A stretch of DNA of 64,000 nt. Source: Flavobacterium notoginsengisoli. Lineage in GTDB: Bacteria; Bacteroidota; Bacteroidia; Flavobacteriales; Flavobacteriaceae. The DNA lies in assembly GCF_014207905.1 (NCBI RefSeq), contig NZ_JACHLB010000008.1:109679-173678 (forward strand). The letters run 5' to 3'. The notes under the pieces are model-generated. The model was not told the origin of the DNA and did not search any database. It saw only the letters and a program-made list of their open reading frames with translations. The translations under genes were made by a program, and so were the position numbers. How positions within the stretch are numbered: position 1 is the stretch's first letter; every line of letters starts with the position of its first letter. This document shows positions 26,181-35,453 of the stretch, in pieces.

Positions 26181-28016
26181 TTATTCTAGTAAAAAGATTC
26201 CTCCTTCGATTAGTGATGCCCAAACTTGTCCTTTATCATCAATCGTAAATCCGTTGATGCTTGAACTTCCTAAATTAATTTGCTTTATGATTTCAAATTT
26301 GGCAGCATCAACAACAATTACTTCCCCTTTTCGGCTTCCTATGTAAATTTTATTTTTGTTTTCAAGTATTCCAGCCGGATTGTGTTCGTATCCCAGTTTT
26401 AAATCCAAAACTTTACTTTGGGCAGCTACGTTTTCTTCCGTTAATTCCATCTCATCATTAAGTGGCACTCTCAACAAAAGACCATCCATTGTTTTACCAT
26501 AAAACCATTTTCCATCCTGACTTTTCCCCATTGACTCTCTAATTTTCCATTTAGAAGTTCTCAAAAGCGTTTTTCCTGTTTCAATATCCAAAACAGTTAA
26601 AAAACGCTGAGGCGTAACAAAATATAGTCTGTTTTTTGTTGAAACCATATTGACATTTCCGGCAGAATACAGGATTTGTTTGTCGTTACCATTATTCCAT
26701 TTCCAGATTAGATTTCCTGTGTTTTTATTCAAACAATAAATATACGAATCCCAAACTCCAAAAATTATTTTATCACCCTGTATTAAAGGAGTTCCTTGCG
26801 AATAGGACATTGGTAAATTATTCTGCCAGATTACTTTGCCAGTAACGGCATCTGCACAAATAAAAGCTGTAGAACTTGCCGTGTAAATTTTATTATTTTC
26901 TGCAACTGGCGAACCTACCAAAACACCTCCAACAGGAATTGTCCATTTTTGTTTTCCAGATTGTGTATCAAGTCCTAATAAGTTTCCTTCTATTGTACCA
27001 ATAACCAAATTATTTTTTACAATGATTGGCGAGAAATAAATCGAATTACCCGTTTCCGTTTTCCAGTTTTGGCTTTTATTTTTCAGATTAATCGATTTTA
27101 TTTCGCCAATTGAATTAGTAAAATAAAGATTTTTTTTGTCGAATGCAGGAAGGCTGTAAATTGACGCAATATCTTTTAGAAAAGGCGTTTGCATTGTTAC
27201 ACTATCTTTCGGAATTGTAATTTTAGAAGGCTTTGACGGAACCGAAAATTTAAAAACTCCCGGTTTATCAATTTCCTTTTGATAGATACTGATACTGTCT
27301 TTACTTATAATTACCTGATTATAACTTTGTGTTTTTCCGTCAAGCGAAGTTATGGAAGTCCCCATTAAACCGCTTAAACCAGAGAAATCATATTTTCTTA
27401 GAGTATGTCCGTGCCCGCAAAAGGATGCTACAGTGGGATATTTTTCTAAAACAGCAAGTACTTCTTTATAATTACTAACGCTATTATCTAATGGATAATG
27501 AGCAAAATTCAGTACTTTTTTATTGCTGTTTTTAAGATTATCTTTTAGTGTTTTATCCAACCAAAGCACATTTTCGTGTTTTACAAATCCGTCACCCATC
27601 TTCATATAAGGTCCGCATGGAAATCCGATAAAAACATAATCTCCTTTCGAAAACACAAAACGATCCTCTCCAAATATTTTTTTATACGTTAAACCAGCGC
27701 TTTCACTCCAGTTTGTTTCATGGTTTCCCGAAATTACATAATAAGGTTTTTTCAATTTTGATAATATTGAATGAACTTGTTCCAATTCGTCATTGGCACC
27801 ACGATTGGTTAAATCTCCAGTTACAACTACAAATTCGAAATCAGAATTATTAATTTCTTTTACGATATTCTGCAATAGAAAATCATTGTCATTTCCTACT
27901 GAAACGTGCAAATCGGTAAGTTGTATAAATTTGATATTTTCTGATTTTTCTGCATTTTGAGAAAAACAGGATATCGTTATAAAAAATAATAGTATTCTTA
28001 AAAATAGATGTTTCAT
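26181..28016 (-). CDS. secreted metallophosphoesterase with C-terminal PQQ-type beta-propeller
   Basis: 611 residues with a signal peptide (MKHLFLRILLFFITISCFSQ). The calcineurin-like phosphoesterase motifs are in order: LTDLHVSVG, VVTGDLTNRG, VISGNHETNW, FAHYPLD and CGHGHTLRK, filling residues 28-260. Residues about 280-611 are PQQ/WD-like repeats with recurrent GKQKWTI, GKVIWQN and GNLIWKW words. The fusion suggests an extracytoplasmic phosphodiesterase with a propeller for binding or assembly. Its place in the leftward arm of the peptidoglycan-sugar locus raises the possibility that it acts on teichoic-acid-like or phospho-sugar material, but nothing in the sequence proves this. Confidence 0.85.
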   Translation of the reverse strand: MKHLFLRILLFFITISCFSQNAEKSENIKFIQLTDLHVSVGNDNDFLLQNIVKEINNSDFEFVVVTGDLTNRGANDELEQVHSILSKLKKPYYVISGNHETNWSESAGLTYKKIFGEDRFVFSKGDYVFIGFPCGPYMKMGDGFVKHENVLWLDKTLKDNLKNSNKKVLNFAHYPLDNSVSNYKEVLAVLEKYPTVASFCGHGHTLRKYDFSGLSGLMGTSITSLDGKTQSYNQVIISKDSISIYQKEIDKPGVFKFSVPSKPSKITIPKDSVTMQTPFLKDIASIYSLPAFDKKNLYFTNSIGEIKSINLKNKSQNWKTETGNSIYFSPIIVKNNLVIGTIEGNLLGLDTQSGKQKWTIPVGGVLVGSPVAENNKIYTASSTAFICADAVTGKVIWQNNLPMSYSQGTPLIQGDKIIFGVWDSYIYCLNKNTGNLIWKWNNGNDKQILYSAGNVNMVSTKNRLYFVTPQRFLTVLDIETGKTLLRTSKWKIRESMGKSQDGKWFYGKTMDGLLLRVPLNDEMELTEENVAAQSKVLDLKLGYEHNPAGILENKNKIYIGSRKGEVIVVDAAKFEIIKQINLGSSSINGFTIDDKGQVWASLIEGGIFLLE

Positions 28017-28071
28017 GGGGAATTTTATTTTATTGAACTTTTATTAAAATAATATTGAGACAGATTGTGTT

Positions 28072-28091
28072 AGACGCACTGCGGTGCGTCT
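28072..28091. repeat. GACGCAC/GTGCGTC hairpin
   Basis: AGACGCAC and GTGCGTCT around TGCG, followed by CTACA. I recall such words as a common interspersed element in this phylum. Confidence 0.7.
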
Positions 28092-28217
28092 CTACAGTAC
28101 ATGTATGTATTTTTTTCACGCAGATTTCGCAGATTCAACAGATTTATTTCAGCAATTAACTATCTTGTGTTGCGGAAAAAATCTTTTAGATCAATTTAAT
28201 CTGTGGGTTAAAAAATA

Positions 28218-28244
28218 CCTAACAGGTTTTGAAAACCTGTTAGG
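28218..28244. repeat. 27-base perfect palindrome CCTAACAGG...CCTGTTAGG
   Basis: Thirteen-base arms around a single G. This palindrome type is widespread in Bacteroidota intergenic DNA as far as I recall. Confidence 0.9.
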
Positions 28245-28311
28245 ACTAGGTAACCAACCAAAATTTATGCATTCCTTTTTATGGGTAAAATGGCAACACA
28301 CAATTACTTAT

Positions 28312-29208
28312 CTAATTTTTTATTTTGTCGTTGAAGAAATTATGAAAGAATAACAACTGAAATTTCAAGGAGTTTTCCCAATACTTAAGATCATGTTTTC
28401 CAGGTCGTTCGATATAATCGTGATTAATTTTTAGGGCTAACATTTTAGCATGAAGCTGTCTGTTTACATCCATAAAAAAATCATCAAAACCGCAATCGAT
28501 AATGAGTTTCAAATTATTGCTTTCTACTAACGAAAGCATATTCGTTACTGTATTTTTTTCCCAATTGTCTGGGAATTCAGTTATAGAACCAAGACGTTTT
28601 TTAATATCCCAGTTATCTGGAAAAGGTCTAATATCAACTCCACCGCTCATACTTCCAGCAGCACCAAATATATCTTGATGCTTAAAAGACAAATACAAAG
28701 CTCCATGCCCGCCCATACTTAAGCCTGAAATAGCTCGATTTTCACGATTAGCGATAGTTTTGTATTTTTTGTCTATATAAGGAACCAATTCATTGACAAC
28801 GTAAGTTTCGTACTTAAAACTAGGATCAATCGGACTGTCAAAATACCAGCTTGAATAATTTCCGTCTACACCAACTACAATAAAATTATACTGATCTACC
28901 TGACTTTTAAGTTCTTTAAAATCTTTCGCCCAAGAACCATAATTTCCGCTATATCCGTGAAGCAAATAAACTACTGGAAATTTTTTATCATTCTTTTTAT
29001 AACTTTCTGGAAATATCACGCAGCTTTTTATATTCTTATTCATCGAAGGACTAAAAACCTGAATTGTATCAACAGTAGCTGCTTTTGCAGAAAAAAAGAA
29101 GAATACTATATATAAGGTATAAAGTGATTTTAACTTATGGTTATTTCGAAATGAGGTTTCCCTACTATTTTGAAGTCTATTTTTAGCAGAGAAAATATAG
29201 TTTTTCAT
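28312..29208 (-). CDS. secreted alpha/beta-hydrolase esterase
   Basis: 298 residues of the esterase D / S-formylglutathione hydrolase-like group common in Bacteroidota. The nucleophile elbow is GLSMGGHGALYLS. A likely acid is in DCGFDDFF and the histidine in RPGKHDLKYW. VVYLLHGYSGNYGSWAKD forms the oxyanion region. A hydrophobic segment at residues 29-44 acts as the signal peptide, preceded by an unusually long basic stretch; no other in-frame Met offers a shorter start. It is the first gene of the leftward operon, right behind a promoter and the TTGCGTTATT inverted pair. De-O-acetylation of sugars is possible but unproven. Confidence 0.82.
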   Translation of the reverse strand: MKNYIFSAKNRLQNSRETSFRNNHKLKSLYTLYIVFFFFSAKAATVDTIQVFSPSMNKNIKSCVIFPESYKKNDKKFPVVYLLHGYSGNYGSWAKDFKELKSQVDQYNFIVVGVDGNYSSWYFDSPIDPSFKYETYVVNELVPYIDKKYKTIANRENRAISGLSMGGHGALYLSFKHQDIFGAAGSMSGGVDIRPFPDNWDIKKRLGSITEFPDNWEKNTVTNMLSLVESNNLKLIIDCGFDDFFMDVNRQLHAKMLALKINHDYIERPGKHDLKYWENSLKFQLLFFHNFFNDKIKN

Positions 29209-29239
29209 ATAATACGGTTTTGTTAGAAAATAGTTTTAA

Positions 29240-29247
29240 CAAATATA
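29240..29247 (-). promoter_or_regulatory. promoter -7 box of the leftward operon
   Basis: TATATTTG on the minus strand, 32 bases upstream of the esterase start. The operator pair at 29273-29313 begins about where the -33 element would be. Confidence 0.6.
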
Positions 29248-29272
29248 TACAAAAAACAAACAAAATACATTA

Positions 29273-29313
29273 TTTTGCGTTATTTAACAAAATAAAAGAT
29301 AAATAACGCAAAA
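29273..29313. promoter_or_regulatory. inverted-repeat operator candidate (TTTTGCGTTATTT)
   Basis: Perfect 13-base arms TTTTGCGTTATTT (29273-29285) and AAATAACGCAAAA (29301-29313), 15 bases apart. The core TTGCGTTATT recurs as an exact tandem pair at 30217-30236 on the other side of the DeoR-type gene. The site abuts the predicted -33 region of the esterase promoter. Binding by the adjacent regulator is an inference. Confidence 0.7.
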
Positions 29314-29334
29314 ACACGCAGAAATTATTTTTAT

Positions 29335-30084
29335 TTAAAGAATAAATACACCAGATTTCCTATATTCTTCTAGACTTGGATCTTCTGGATTTAGATTAGT
29401 AACTATAGTATCCAATTGTTTTAAATCACAAACCACGTGAGGCATTTTAGTATCCAACTTATCAGAAGAAAACATTGAAACTACTCTATCTGAAGCCTCT
29501 ATCATTGCTTTTTTGACAATTGAGATTTCATAACCAATCTCGGTCAAACCTTGTTTTATATTAATACTACTTGCTCCGATGAAACAAATATCTGCTTTAA
29601 TTTTAGAAACAACCTGAATTACATCCATACCTATTGTTACCATTGCATTTTTCTGCATCTTTCCTCCAATAAAAATTAAATCAATATTAGGATGTTGTGA
29701 AAGCTGCATTGCAATTGGAAGGCTATACGTATAAATAGTAGCTTTTAAATCGGCTGGGATTAGCTTTGCGAAAACTAAATTTGTGCTTCCTCCACTCATT
29801 ATAATAACCTGATCATCATGAAGCAAAGACAAAGCTTTTGTTACAATCTTTTTCTTTTCGTCTTCATCAGAAATATTTATATTAAAAATATCAGTAGCTT
29901 TTTCTGTTACCAATACAGCACCGCCATAAACCTTTTCTAACAGTTTTTTATTATCTAGCTCGTTTAAATCTCTCCTAATTGTATCCTCAGACAAATCCAG
30001 GACCAAAGCCAAATCGGTAGTAACAACCTTCTGTTCTTCAACAAGTTTGGTCATGATAAATTTATGTCTTTCGGCTTTCAGCAT
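29335..30084 (-). CDS. DeoR/GlpR family transcriptional regulator
   Basis: 249 residues. An N-terminal DeoR helix-turn-helix (KLVEEQKVVTTDLALVLDLS, then SEDTIRRDLNELDNKKLLEKVYGGA, residues about 13-56) is followed by the sugar-phosphate-sensing DeoRC domain (VIIMSGGSTNLVFAKLI, FIGASSINIKQGLTEIGYEISIVKKAMIEASDRVV). The family senses phosphorylated sugars, so a MurNAc-6-P or GlcNAc-6-P effector would fit. It lies between the leftward operon and divergent susC, with matching TTGCGTTATT sites on both sides. Its own -7 box is at 30109-30116. Confidence 0.93.
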   Translation of the reverse strand: MLKAERHKFIMTKLVEEQKVVTTDLALVLDLSEDTIRRDLNELDNKKLLEKVYGGAVLVTEKATDIFNINISDEDEKKKIVTKALSLLHDDQVIIMSGGSTNLVFAKLIPADLKATIYTYSLPIAMQLSQHPNIDLIFIGGKMQKNAMVTIGMDVIQVVSKIKADICFIGASSINIKQGLTEIGYEISIVKKAMIEASDRVVSMFSSDKLDTKMPHVVCDLKQLDTIVTNLNPEDPSLEEYRKSGVFIL

Positions 30085-30108
30085 TTTATTAAAAGTTTAA
30101 GTTCGGCA

Positions 30109-30116
30109 CAAATATA
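30109..30116 (-). promoter_or_regulatory. promoter -7 box of the DeoR-type regulator
   Basis: TATATTTG on the minus strand, 24 bases upstream of the ATG at 30084. Confidence 0.6.
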
Positions 30117-30216
30117 TCAAATAATTCTAATGAAATTAACAAGCCTTGACAAGAATTGCAATAGTTTGCATGTTTTGTGTAAAAAAAGGAAAAGCGAAAA
30201 ATTACTCAATCAAAAA

Positions 30217-30236
30217 TTGCGTTATTTTGCGTTATT
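30217..30236. promoter_or_regulatory. tandem TTGCGTTATT operator candidate upstream of susC
   Basis: Two exact back-to-back copies of the 10-mer TTGCGTTATT (one helical turn apart), in the deoR-susC divergent region. They end 56 bases before the susC -7 box. That position suits an activator or an upstream repressor site better than steric blocking of the promoter. Confidence 0.7.
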
Positions 30237-30292
30237 CAAAAGATTTTAAAAAAATATTAACACAAAAAATGCATTTGTATGCAAAAATTAAA

Positions 30293-30300
30293 TATATTTG
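30293..30300 (+). promoter_or_regulatory. promoter -7 box of susC
   Basis: TATATTTG, 31 bases before the ATG at 30332. A TTTG at 30274-30277 could be the -33 element, though the 15-base spacing is short. Confidence 0.6.
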
Positions 30301-30331
30301 CTTAACAACCATAAAAAAAAACCAAGTAATC

Positions 30332-33300
30332 ATGAAAAAACTATTTCTTATTTCATTGTTGGTTTTGTTCATTCAAGCAACATTTGGGCAAACAAAAACA
30401 ATCACTGGAACGGTAAAAAACAAAGCGGATGGTTTCCCCATACCTGGAGTCAGCGTAATGATTCAGGGAACCTCCAATGGAACCTCAACTGATTTTGACG
30501 GAAACTACAGCATCAGCATCGCACCTGGACGAAGCCTTAGTTTCAGCTACATGGGTTTTGAAACCGTAGCAATCAAAATTGAAGGACAGCAAAAAGTAAA
30601 TGTTGATCTTTCTCCAAGCACTTCAAAATTGGACGAAGTAGTTGTAGTAGGATTCGCTTCTCAGAAAAAAGTAAATCTTACTGGAGCAGTTGCAAAGGTA
30701 GATGTTAAAAAAGCCTTGGGAAGTATTCCTGTTACTGACATTACAAAAGGTTTACAGGGAACTACTCCTGGACTTAATATTACTAGTAACTCAGGTAACT
30801 TAGGCAAACAATCAAATATTAATATTCGTGGTATGGGAACTATTGTAAATGGAGAAGCTTCTGGATCTCCACTTATTTTAGTTGATGGTGTTCCAGGCGA
30901 TTTATCCATGCTAAATGCAGAAGACGTAGAATCGATGTCTGTACTTAAAGATGCTGCTTCTGCTTCTATTTATGGTGCTCGTGCTGCATTTGGAGTTATC
31001 TTAATTACTACTAAAAGCGGTAAAAATTCTAAAGGCAAAGTAAGATTTGCTTACAGTAATAATACAGGTTGGAGCAATCCAATTTCTTTGGTTCAATTTA
31101 ATGATCCTACTGTAGAACTTCCTGCAATGATCGAGGCACAAGCTAGAGCTGGAAATGCAAATCCGGAATCTTTTGGTATGAACTACAAAACATTATTGCC
31201 AGGAATCATCAACTGGAAGGAAAAATATGCTGCAACTAGAAACCCTAATGATAAAAACATGATCTTGGGAGAAGATTTTGATATTATTGGAGGAAAAGAA
31301 TATTTCTACAGAATTTGGAATCCGCATGATGAAATGTTAAAAAAGAATGCGGTACAAACACTTCATAATTTATCTGCTCAAGGTTCTTTGAGTGACAAAA
31401 GTTCGTTTATTGTTTCGTTAGGTCTTGCTAATCAAGAAGGTGTAATGAAAATTAACAACGAAACCAACCAAAGATTCAACCTTAATCTTGGTCTTACTAC
31501 AGAATTAGCAAGCTGGCTTACTGGAGATTTTAAAGTTTTAGGAACTTTCCAAGAATATGATTCTCCATTTAACTACTATAACAATGGTATTGATACTGCT
31601 GGTAACGGTTATTTTGGTTACTATATGCGTTGGGGTTCTTATTTCCCTTATGGTACTTATAATGGCACTTACTTTAGACATGCGCCAGGTTATATGGCAA
31701 ATGCATCTCAAAATGAAAGCAAGTCTAATGATATGAGGATAAGCGGAAAACTTACTGCTCAAGTCACAAAAGACTTTAATATTATTGGAGAATATAGTTT
31801 TAATACTAATTTTTCAAGTTTAAAAATGAACGGTGGTCAAGTGCCTCTTTGGGACTTTTGGACAGGTGCAGCTGACTTAGTTTCAGGAAAACCAACTTCG
31901 ATGGAAGTGGCTAATGATTTTGTTGCGCAATCTAAATCATCTTTTACAAGAAATGTAGCCAATTTTTATGCTAATTACACTAAAACATTAGGAGAAAACC
32001 ATAACTTTAAAGTATTAGGAGGTTTAAACTCAGAATGGTATGATTTTGAGAGAACGTACGCTCGTAGAAATACACTTTTAGACAAAAGCAAGCCAGAGTT
32101 TAATTTAGCAATTGGTGATCAATTTACTTCGCCTCTTGTTGCAAATACTACTTTAAATCCAGGTTTATCAAGATATGCTATTGCCGGATTTTTTGCGCGT
32201 GTAAATTACGATTACAAAGGAAAATATTTACTGGAATTAAACGGACGTTATGACGGTTCGTCAAAATTCCCTACTAATGAGCAATGGGGATTCTTCCCTT
32301 CTGCTTCTGTTGGGTATAGAATTTCTGAAGAAAGTTTCATGGAAGGAACAAGAAGCTGGTTAAATGATTTGAAAATTCGTGGTTCTGTTGGTTCAATTGG
32401 AAATCAAAACATCGCTAACAATGCCTTTTTACCAGTTATGACTAACGTTACTACTAATCCTAATCCATATTGGATAGGTAGCGGTACGACAGTTAATCCA
32501 ACTGTTAATCAGCCTTCAAATGTTGACCCGAATTTAACTTGGGAAAAAGTAACTACTCAGGATATTGGTATTGATATTCGTATCTTTAATATGTTAGGTT
32601 TAACATTTGATTACTATCAACGTGATACTAAAGGAATGTTAGCACCAGGAAAAACACTTCCAGGTTCATTTGGTCAGGCTGCTGCCAATACAAACTCTGG
32701 AAACTTAAGAACAAAAGGTTGGGAACTTGCACTTAATTTTAATAAGCAAATAAACAAAGACATCAACGTTTATGCAGATCTTACACTTTCTGATAATACT
32801 ACTGAAGTAACGGAATGGAATAACTCTTCTAAACTTTTAGGATCTTTTTATGCAGGTCAAAAATTAGGTGAAATCTGGGGATTAGAAACAGACCGATTAA
32901 TTCAAACAACAGATCAAGTTGATGCTACAGGACTAATAGTAAACGGTGTTGATTATAAAAATGTAAGAACTGGTGCTTTTAGATACGGTGCAGGAGATGT
33001 AATGTATAAAGATTTAGACGGAGACGGAGTAATCTCTAGAGGAGATGGAACAGCTCTTAAACCAGGAGATTTAAAAGTTATCGGAAATACTACACCTCGT
33101 TACCAATATGGAGTTCGTCTAGGTGGTGCTTTATACGGATTTGATATTGATGCATTCTTTCAAGGGGTTGGTAAACGTGAATTCTGGACAACTTCAGACT
33201 TAGTGTTACCATTCTACAACAGAACGGATGCCATGTATGCAAGTATGAATGATTACTGGACACCGGAAAATACAGATGCGTATTTCCCTAACCCATATCC

Positions 33301-33610
33301 TGGACACGCTACGAATGCTTTTGGAACTTATGCACCTGGATCAAACAATTTTGTTGCGCAGTCACGTTATTTATTAGATATGTCTTATTTACGTTTAAAA
33401 TCTATGACTCTTGGATATACTTTCCCGAAAAGTATTTCTCAAAAGGCTGGATTTGACAAAATCAGACCGTATGTTTCAGGTTTCAACTTAGCTACTTGGA
33501 AAAGCAGCAAATTACCTGTAGATCCTGAAATTAATGAAACTGAAGCAGTATGGGGAAGAACTTTCCCTTACTCTAAAACATGGTCAGTTGGTATACAACT
33601 TGCGTTTTAA
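30332..33610 (+). CDS. SusC/RagA family TonB-linked outer membrane transporter
   Basis: 1092 residues. The signal peptide is MKKLFLISLLVLFIQATFG. A carboxypeptidase-regulatory-like domain follows (TKTITGTVKNKADGFPIPGV, STDFDGNYSISIA), then the TonB box and plug start (LDEVVVVGFASQKKVNLTGAV), plug domain (VLKDAASASIYGARAAFGVILITTK) and a 22-strand barrel ending GIQLAF. The start at 30332 is chosen because the longer frame adds 62 residues upstream of the signal peptide and runs through the promoter. With the SusD partner it imports oligomeric ligands across the outer membrane; context suggests peptidoglycan-derived glycans. Confidence 0.95.
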   Translation: MKKLFLISLLVLFIQATFGQTKTITGTVKNKADGFPIPGVSVMIQGTSNGTSTDFDGNYSISIAPGRSLSFSYMGFETVAIKIEGQQKVNVDLSPSTSKLDEVVVVGFASQKKVNLTGAVAKVDVKKALGSIPVTDITKGLQGTTPGLNITSNSGNLGKQSNINIRGMGTIVNGEASGSPLILVDGVPGDLSMLNAEDVESMSVLKDAASASIYGARAAFGVILITTKSGKNSKGKVRFAYSNNTGWSNPISLVQFNDPTVELPAMIEAQARAGNANPESFGMNYKTLLPGIINWKEKYAATRNPNDKNMILGEDFDIIGGKEYFYRIWNPHDEMLKKNAVQTLHNLSAQGSLSDKSSFIVSLGLANQEGVMKINNETNQRFNLNLGLTTELASWLTGDFKVLGTFQEYDSPFNYYNNGIDTAGNGYFGYYMRWGSYFPYGTYNGTYFRHAPGYMANASQNESKSNDMRISGKLTAQVTKDFNIIGEYSFNTNFSSLKMNGGQVPLWDFWTGAADLVSGKPTSMEVANDFVAQSKSSFTRNVANFYANYTKTLGENHNFKVLGGLNSEWYDFERTYARRNTLLDKSKPEFNLAIGDQFTSPLVANTTLNPGLSRYAIAGFFARVNYDYKGKYLLELNGRYDGSSKFPTNEQWGFFPSASVGYRISEESFMEGTRSWLNDLKIRGSVGSIGNQNIANNAFLPVMTNVTTNPNPYWIGSGTTVNPTVNQPSNVDPNLTWEKVTTQDIGIDIRIFNMLGLTFDYYQRDTKGMLAPGKTLPGSFGQAAANTNSGNLRTKGWELALNFNKQINKDINVYADLTLSDNTTEVTEWNNSSKLLGSFYAGQKLGEIWGLETDRLIQTTDQVDATGLIVNGVDYKNVRTGAFRYGAGDVMYKDLDGDGVISRGDGTALKPGDLKVIGNTTPRYQYGVRLGGALYGFDIDAFFQGVGKREFWTTSDLVLPFYNRTDAMYASMNDYWTPENTDAYFPNPYPGHATNAFGTYAPGSNNFVAQSRYLLDMSYLRLKSMTLGYTFPKSISQKAGFDKIRPYVSGFNLATWKSSKLPVDPEINETEAVWGRTFPYSKTWSVGIQLAF

Positions 33611-33642
33611 TAAATGTATTTAAAAATCAAAAATTAAGTAAA

Positions 33643-35379
33643 ATGAGAAAATTAATCATAAACTCTAAGATAAAACTATCAGTTGTCTTGCTTGCTTTTG
33701 CAGGTCTAACTGCTAGCTGTTCAGATTTTTTGGATACACCTCCTGAGGATGTATTTACAGATGACAATTTTTGGACTTCAGAAAATAACGTAAAAACATT
33801 CTCTTGGTTGAACTATAATACGTTTAACGGGTATGGAAATAACGCAGGTACTACTGCTGATTTCTACTTTCATGCTTCGTCTACTGGATTAATAGATGAC
33901 AACTTAGCAATGAACGTTTTCACAAACTTTCTAACCGCTCCAAATGCTACCAATACCAACTGGAACGAGTATTACACTTTGATTCGTCGTTGCAATCTTA
34001 TGTTAGAAAGAGTGCCAAATGTTCCTATGGATCAAGCGAAGAAAAACCATTACATTGGTGTTGCAAAATTCTTCAGAGCTCATACTTATTTTCGTTTAGC
34101 ACAGCAATTTGGCGATGTGCCTTATACAGATAAATATTTAGCTCAAAGCGATGCTAATGTCTATAAACCAGCTTTATCAAGAGCAGAAGTGATAGACAAT
34201 GTTATTAAAGATTTAGAAGAAGCAATTCCAATGTTACTAAATGTTGATGACAGCAATGTTACTGTAAATAAATATACTGCTTATGCATTGTTAAGCCGAG
34301 TATGTTTAGGTGAAGGTACTTATAGAAAATACAATTTAGCACAAAATGGAAGTGTTTATCTTCAAAAAGCTAAAGAAGCTGCTTTAGCCGTGATGAATAA
34401 CAACTCTTTCAAACTAAATGCAGATTGGAAAGCACTTTACAACTCTGTTGAGTTAATGAACAATACTGAGGTAATTTTAACTAAAAGATATATTAAAGGT
34501 GTTTTAGGAAATTCGGTACAAGCTTATACCAATACTTCTACTGTTCAAAACGGATTGACAAAATTTGCTGCAGAAAGTTATGTAACTACAAATGGATTGC
34601 CAATCAAACAAGCTGGAAACGCTCAGTTTTTAGGTGATGCTACTATTGCTAATACTTTTGCTAACAGAGATCCAAGATTTGCTAAAGCGTTCAGCAATGC
34701 AGATTATGCTTACTCTGACAAACCTTACAATGGTTTAACTTCTATCACAGGTTATGTATTCCAATTGTATAATAATCCTGCTACAACGGGTACAGACGTT
34801 TCAACAATTGGACAAAATCAAATTGATGCTCCAGTTTTCACATTAAGCGAAGTGTATTTAAATTATGCTGAAGCATGTGCAGAATTAGGAACAATTACTA
34901 ATGTTGATCTTGATTTATCACTTAACAAAGTTCGTACGCGTGCAGGAATTGCAACTTTAACTACAGATGGTACAAACGCAGCTGCTGGTGGAGTACAAAT
35001 AAACGATCCGCAAAGAACAACGGCATTAGAACAAATTTCTGGAATTGTAAATCCGATTATTTGGGAGATTCGTCGTGAGCGTAGAATCGAGTTTATGGCT
35101 TGGACGACAATGAGAAAAGAAGATCTTATGCGTTGGAAAAAAGGAGATTATTTAGATACCAATTCAAATCCTGATGTTGTTTTAGGAGCTAGAATACCTG
35201 CTTTGATAGGAGGAACTACTAAAACAAGAGTAAACGCACAAGGATATGTAATTCCTTATGCAGCAGGTGTATCAAGATTATTTGTATCTCCAAAAAATTA
35301 CTTGAATGCAATTCCAACAAATGATATCAATTTATACGCTGCAGAAGGTGTAGAATTGAAACAGAACCCAGGTTGGTAA
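33643..35379 (+). CDS. SusD/RagB family surface glycan-binding lipoprotein
   Basis: 578 residues. Lipobox LTASC at the end of the signal peptide (MRKLIINSKIKLSVVLLAFAGLTASC); the start at 33643 places it correctly. SusD features are SDFLDTPPED near the N-terminus, TPR-like helices (AKFFRAHTYFRLAQQFGDVPYTDKYL), AYALLSRVCLGEGTY and the C-terminal RRERRIEFMAWTTMRKEDLMRW block. It caps the SusC barrel and binds the ligand at the cell surface. It starts 33 bases after susC, with a hairpin after it. Confidence 0.95.
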   Translation: MRKLIINSKIKLSVVLLAFAGLTASCSDFLDTPPEDVFTDDNFWTSENNVKTFSWLNYNTFNGYGNNAGTTADFYFHASSTGLIDDNLAMNVFTNFLTAPNATNTNWNEYYTLIRRCNLMLERVPNVPMDQAKKNHYIGVAKFFRAHTYFRLAQQFGDVPYTDKYLAQSDANVYKPALSRAEVIDNVIKDLEEAIPMLLNVDDSNVTVNKYTAYALLSRVCLGEGTYRKYNLAQNGSVYLQKAKEAALAVMNNNSFKLNADWKALYNSVELMNNTEVILTKRYIKGVLGNSVQAYTNTSTVQNGLTKFAAESYVTTNGLPIKQAGNAQFLGDATIANTFANRDPRFAKAFSNADYAYSDKPYNGLTSITGYVFQLYNNPATTGTDVSTIGQNQIDAPVFTLSEVYLNYAEACAELGTITNVDLDLSLNKVRTRAGIATLTTDGTNAAAGGVQINDPQRTTALEQISGIVNPIIWEIRRERRIEFMAWTTMRKEDLMRWKKGDYLDTNSNPDVVLGARIPALIGGTTKTRVNAQGYVIPYAAGVSRLFVSPKNYLNAIPTNDINLYAAEGVELKQNPGW

Positions 35380-35418
35380 TTCAATTCATATTATAAAAAA
35401 TTTGCCCCCATAAAATAA

Positions 35419-35453
35419 AACTGCCTCTGGAAGTAATCGAACCAGAGGCAGTA
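35419..35453 (+). terminator. hairpin after susD
   Basis: ACTGCCTCTGG (35420-35430) and CCAGAGGCAGT (35442-35452) are perfect 11-base arms. The following ATTTAAAA is not a clean T tract, so it may be a processing or attenuation hairpin separating susCD from the enzyme genes rather than a full terminator. Confidence 0.65.

Larger units (their letters stand above)
28017..28311. other. 295-base repeat-filled gap
   Basis: No gene. It contains the 8-base-arm hairpin AGACGCAC/GTGCGTCT (28072-28091), a degraded CGCAGATTT-family copy (28117-28207) and a perfect 27-base palindrome (28218-28244). Confidence 0.7.

Noticed and set aside
28084..28353. 89-codon plus-strand frame in the repeat-filled gap
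   Set aside because: It is built from the CGCAGATTT and CCTAACAGG repeats and overlaps the 3' end of the esterase gene.
30146..30331. Extended N-terminus of SusC
   Set aside because: The extra 62 residues precede a perfect signal peptide and cover the promoter and regulatory region, so the start is 30332.
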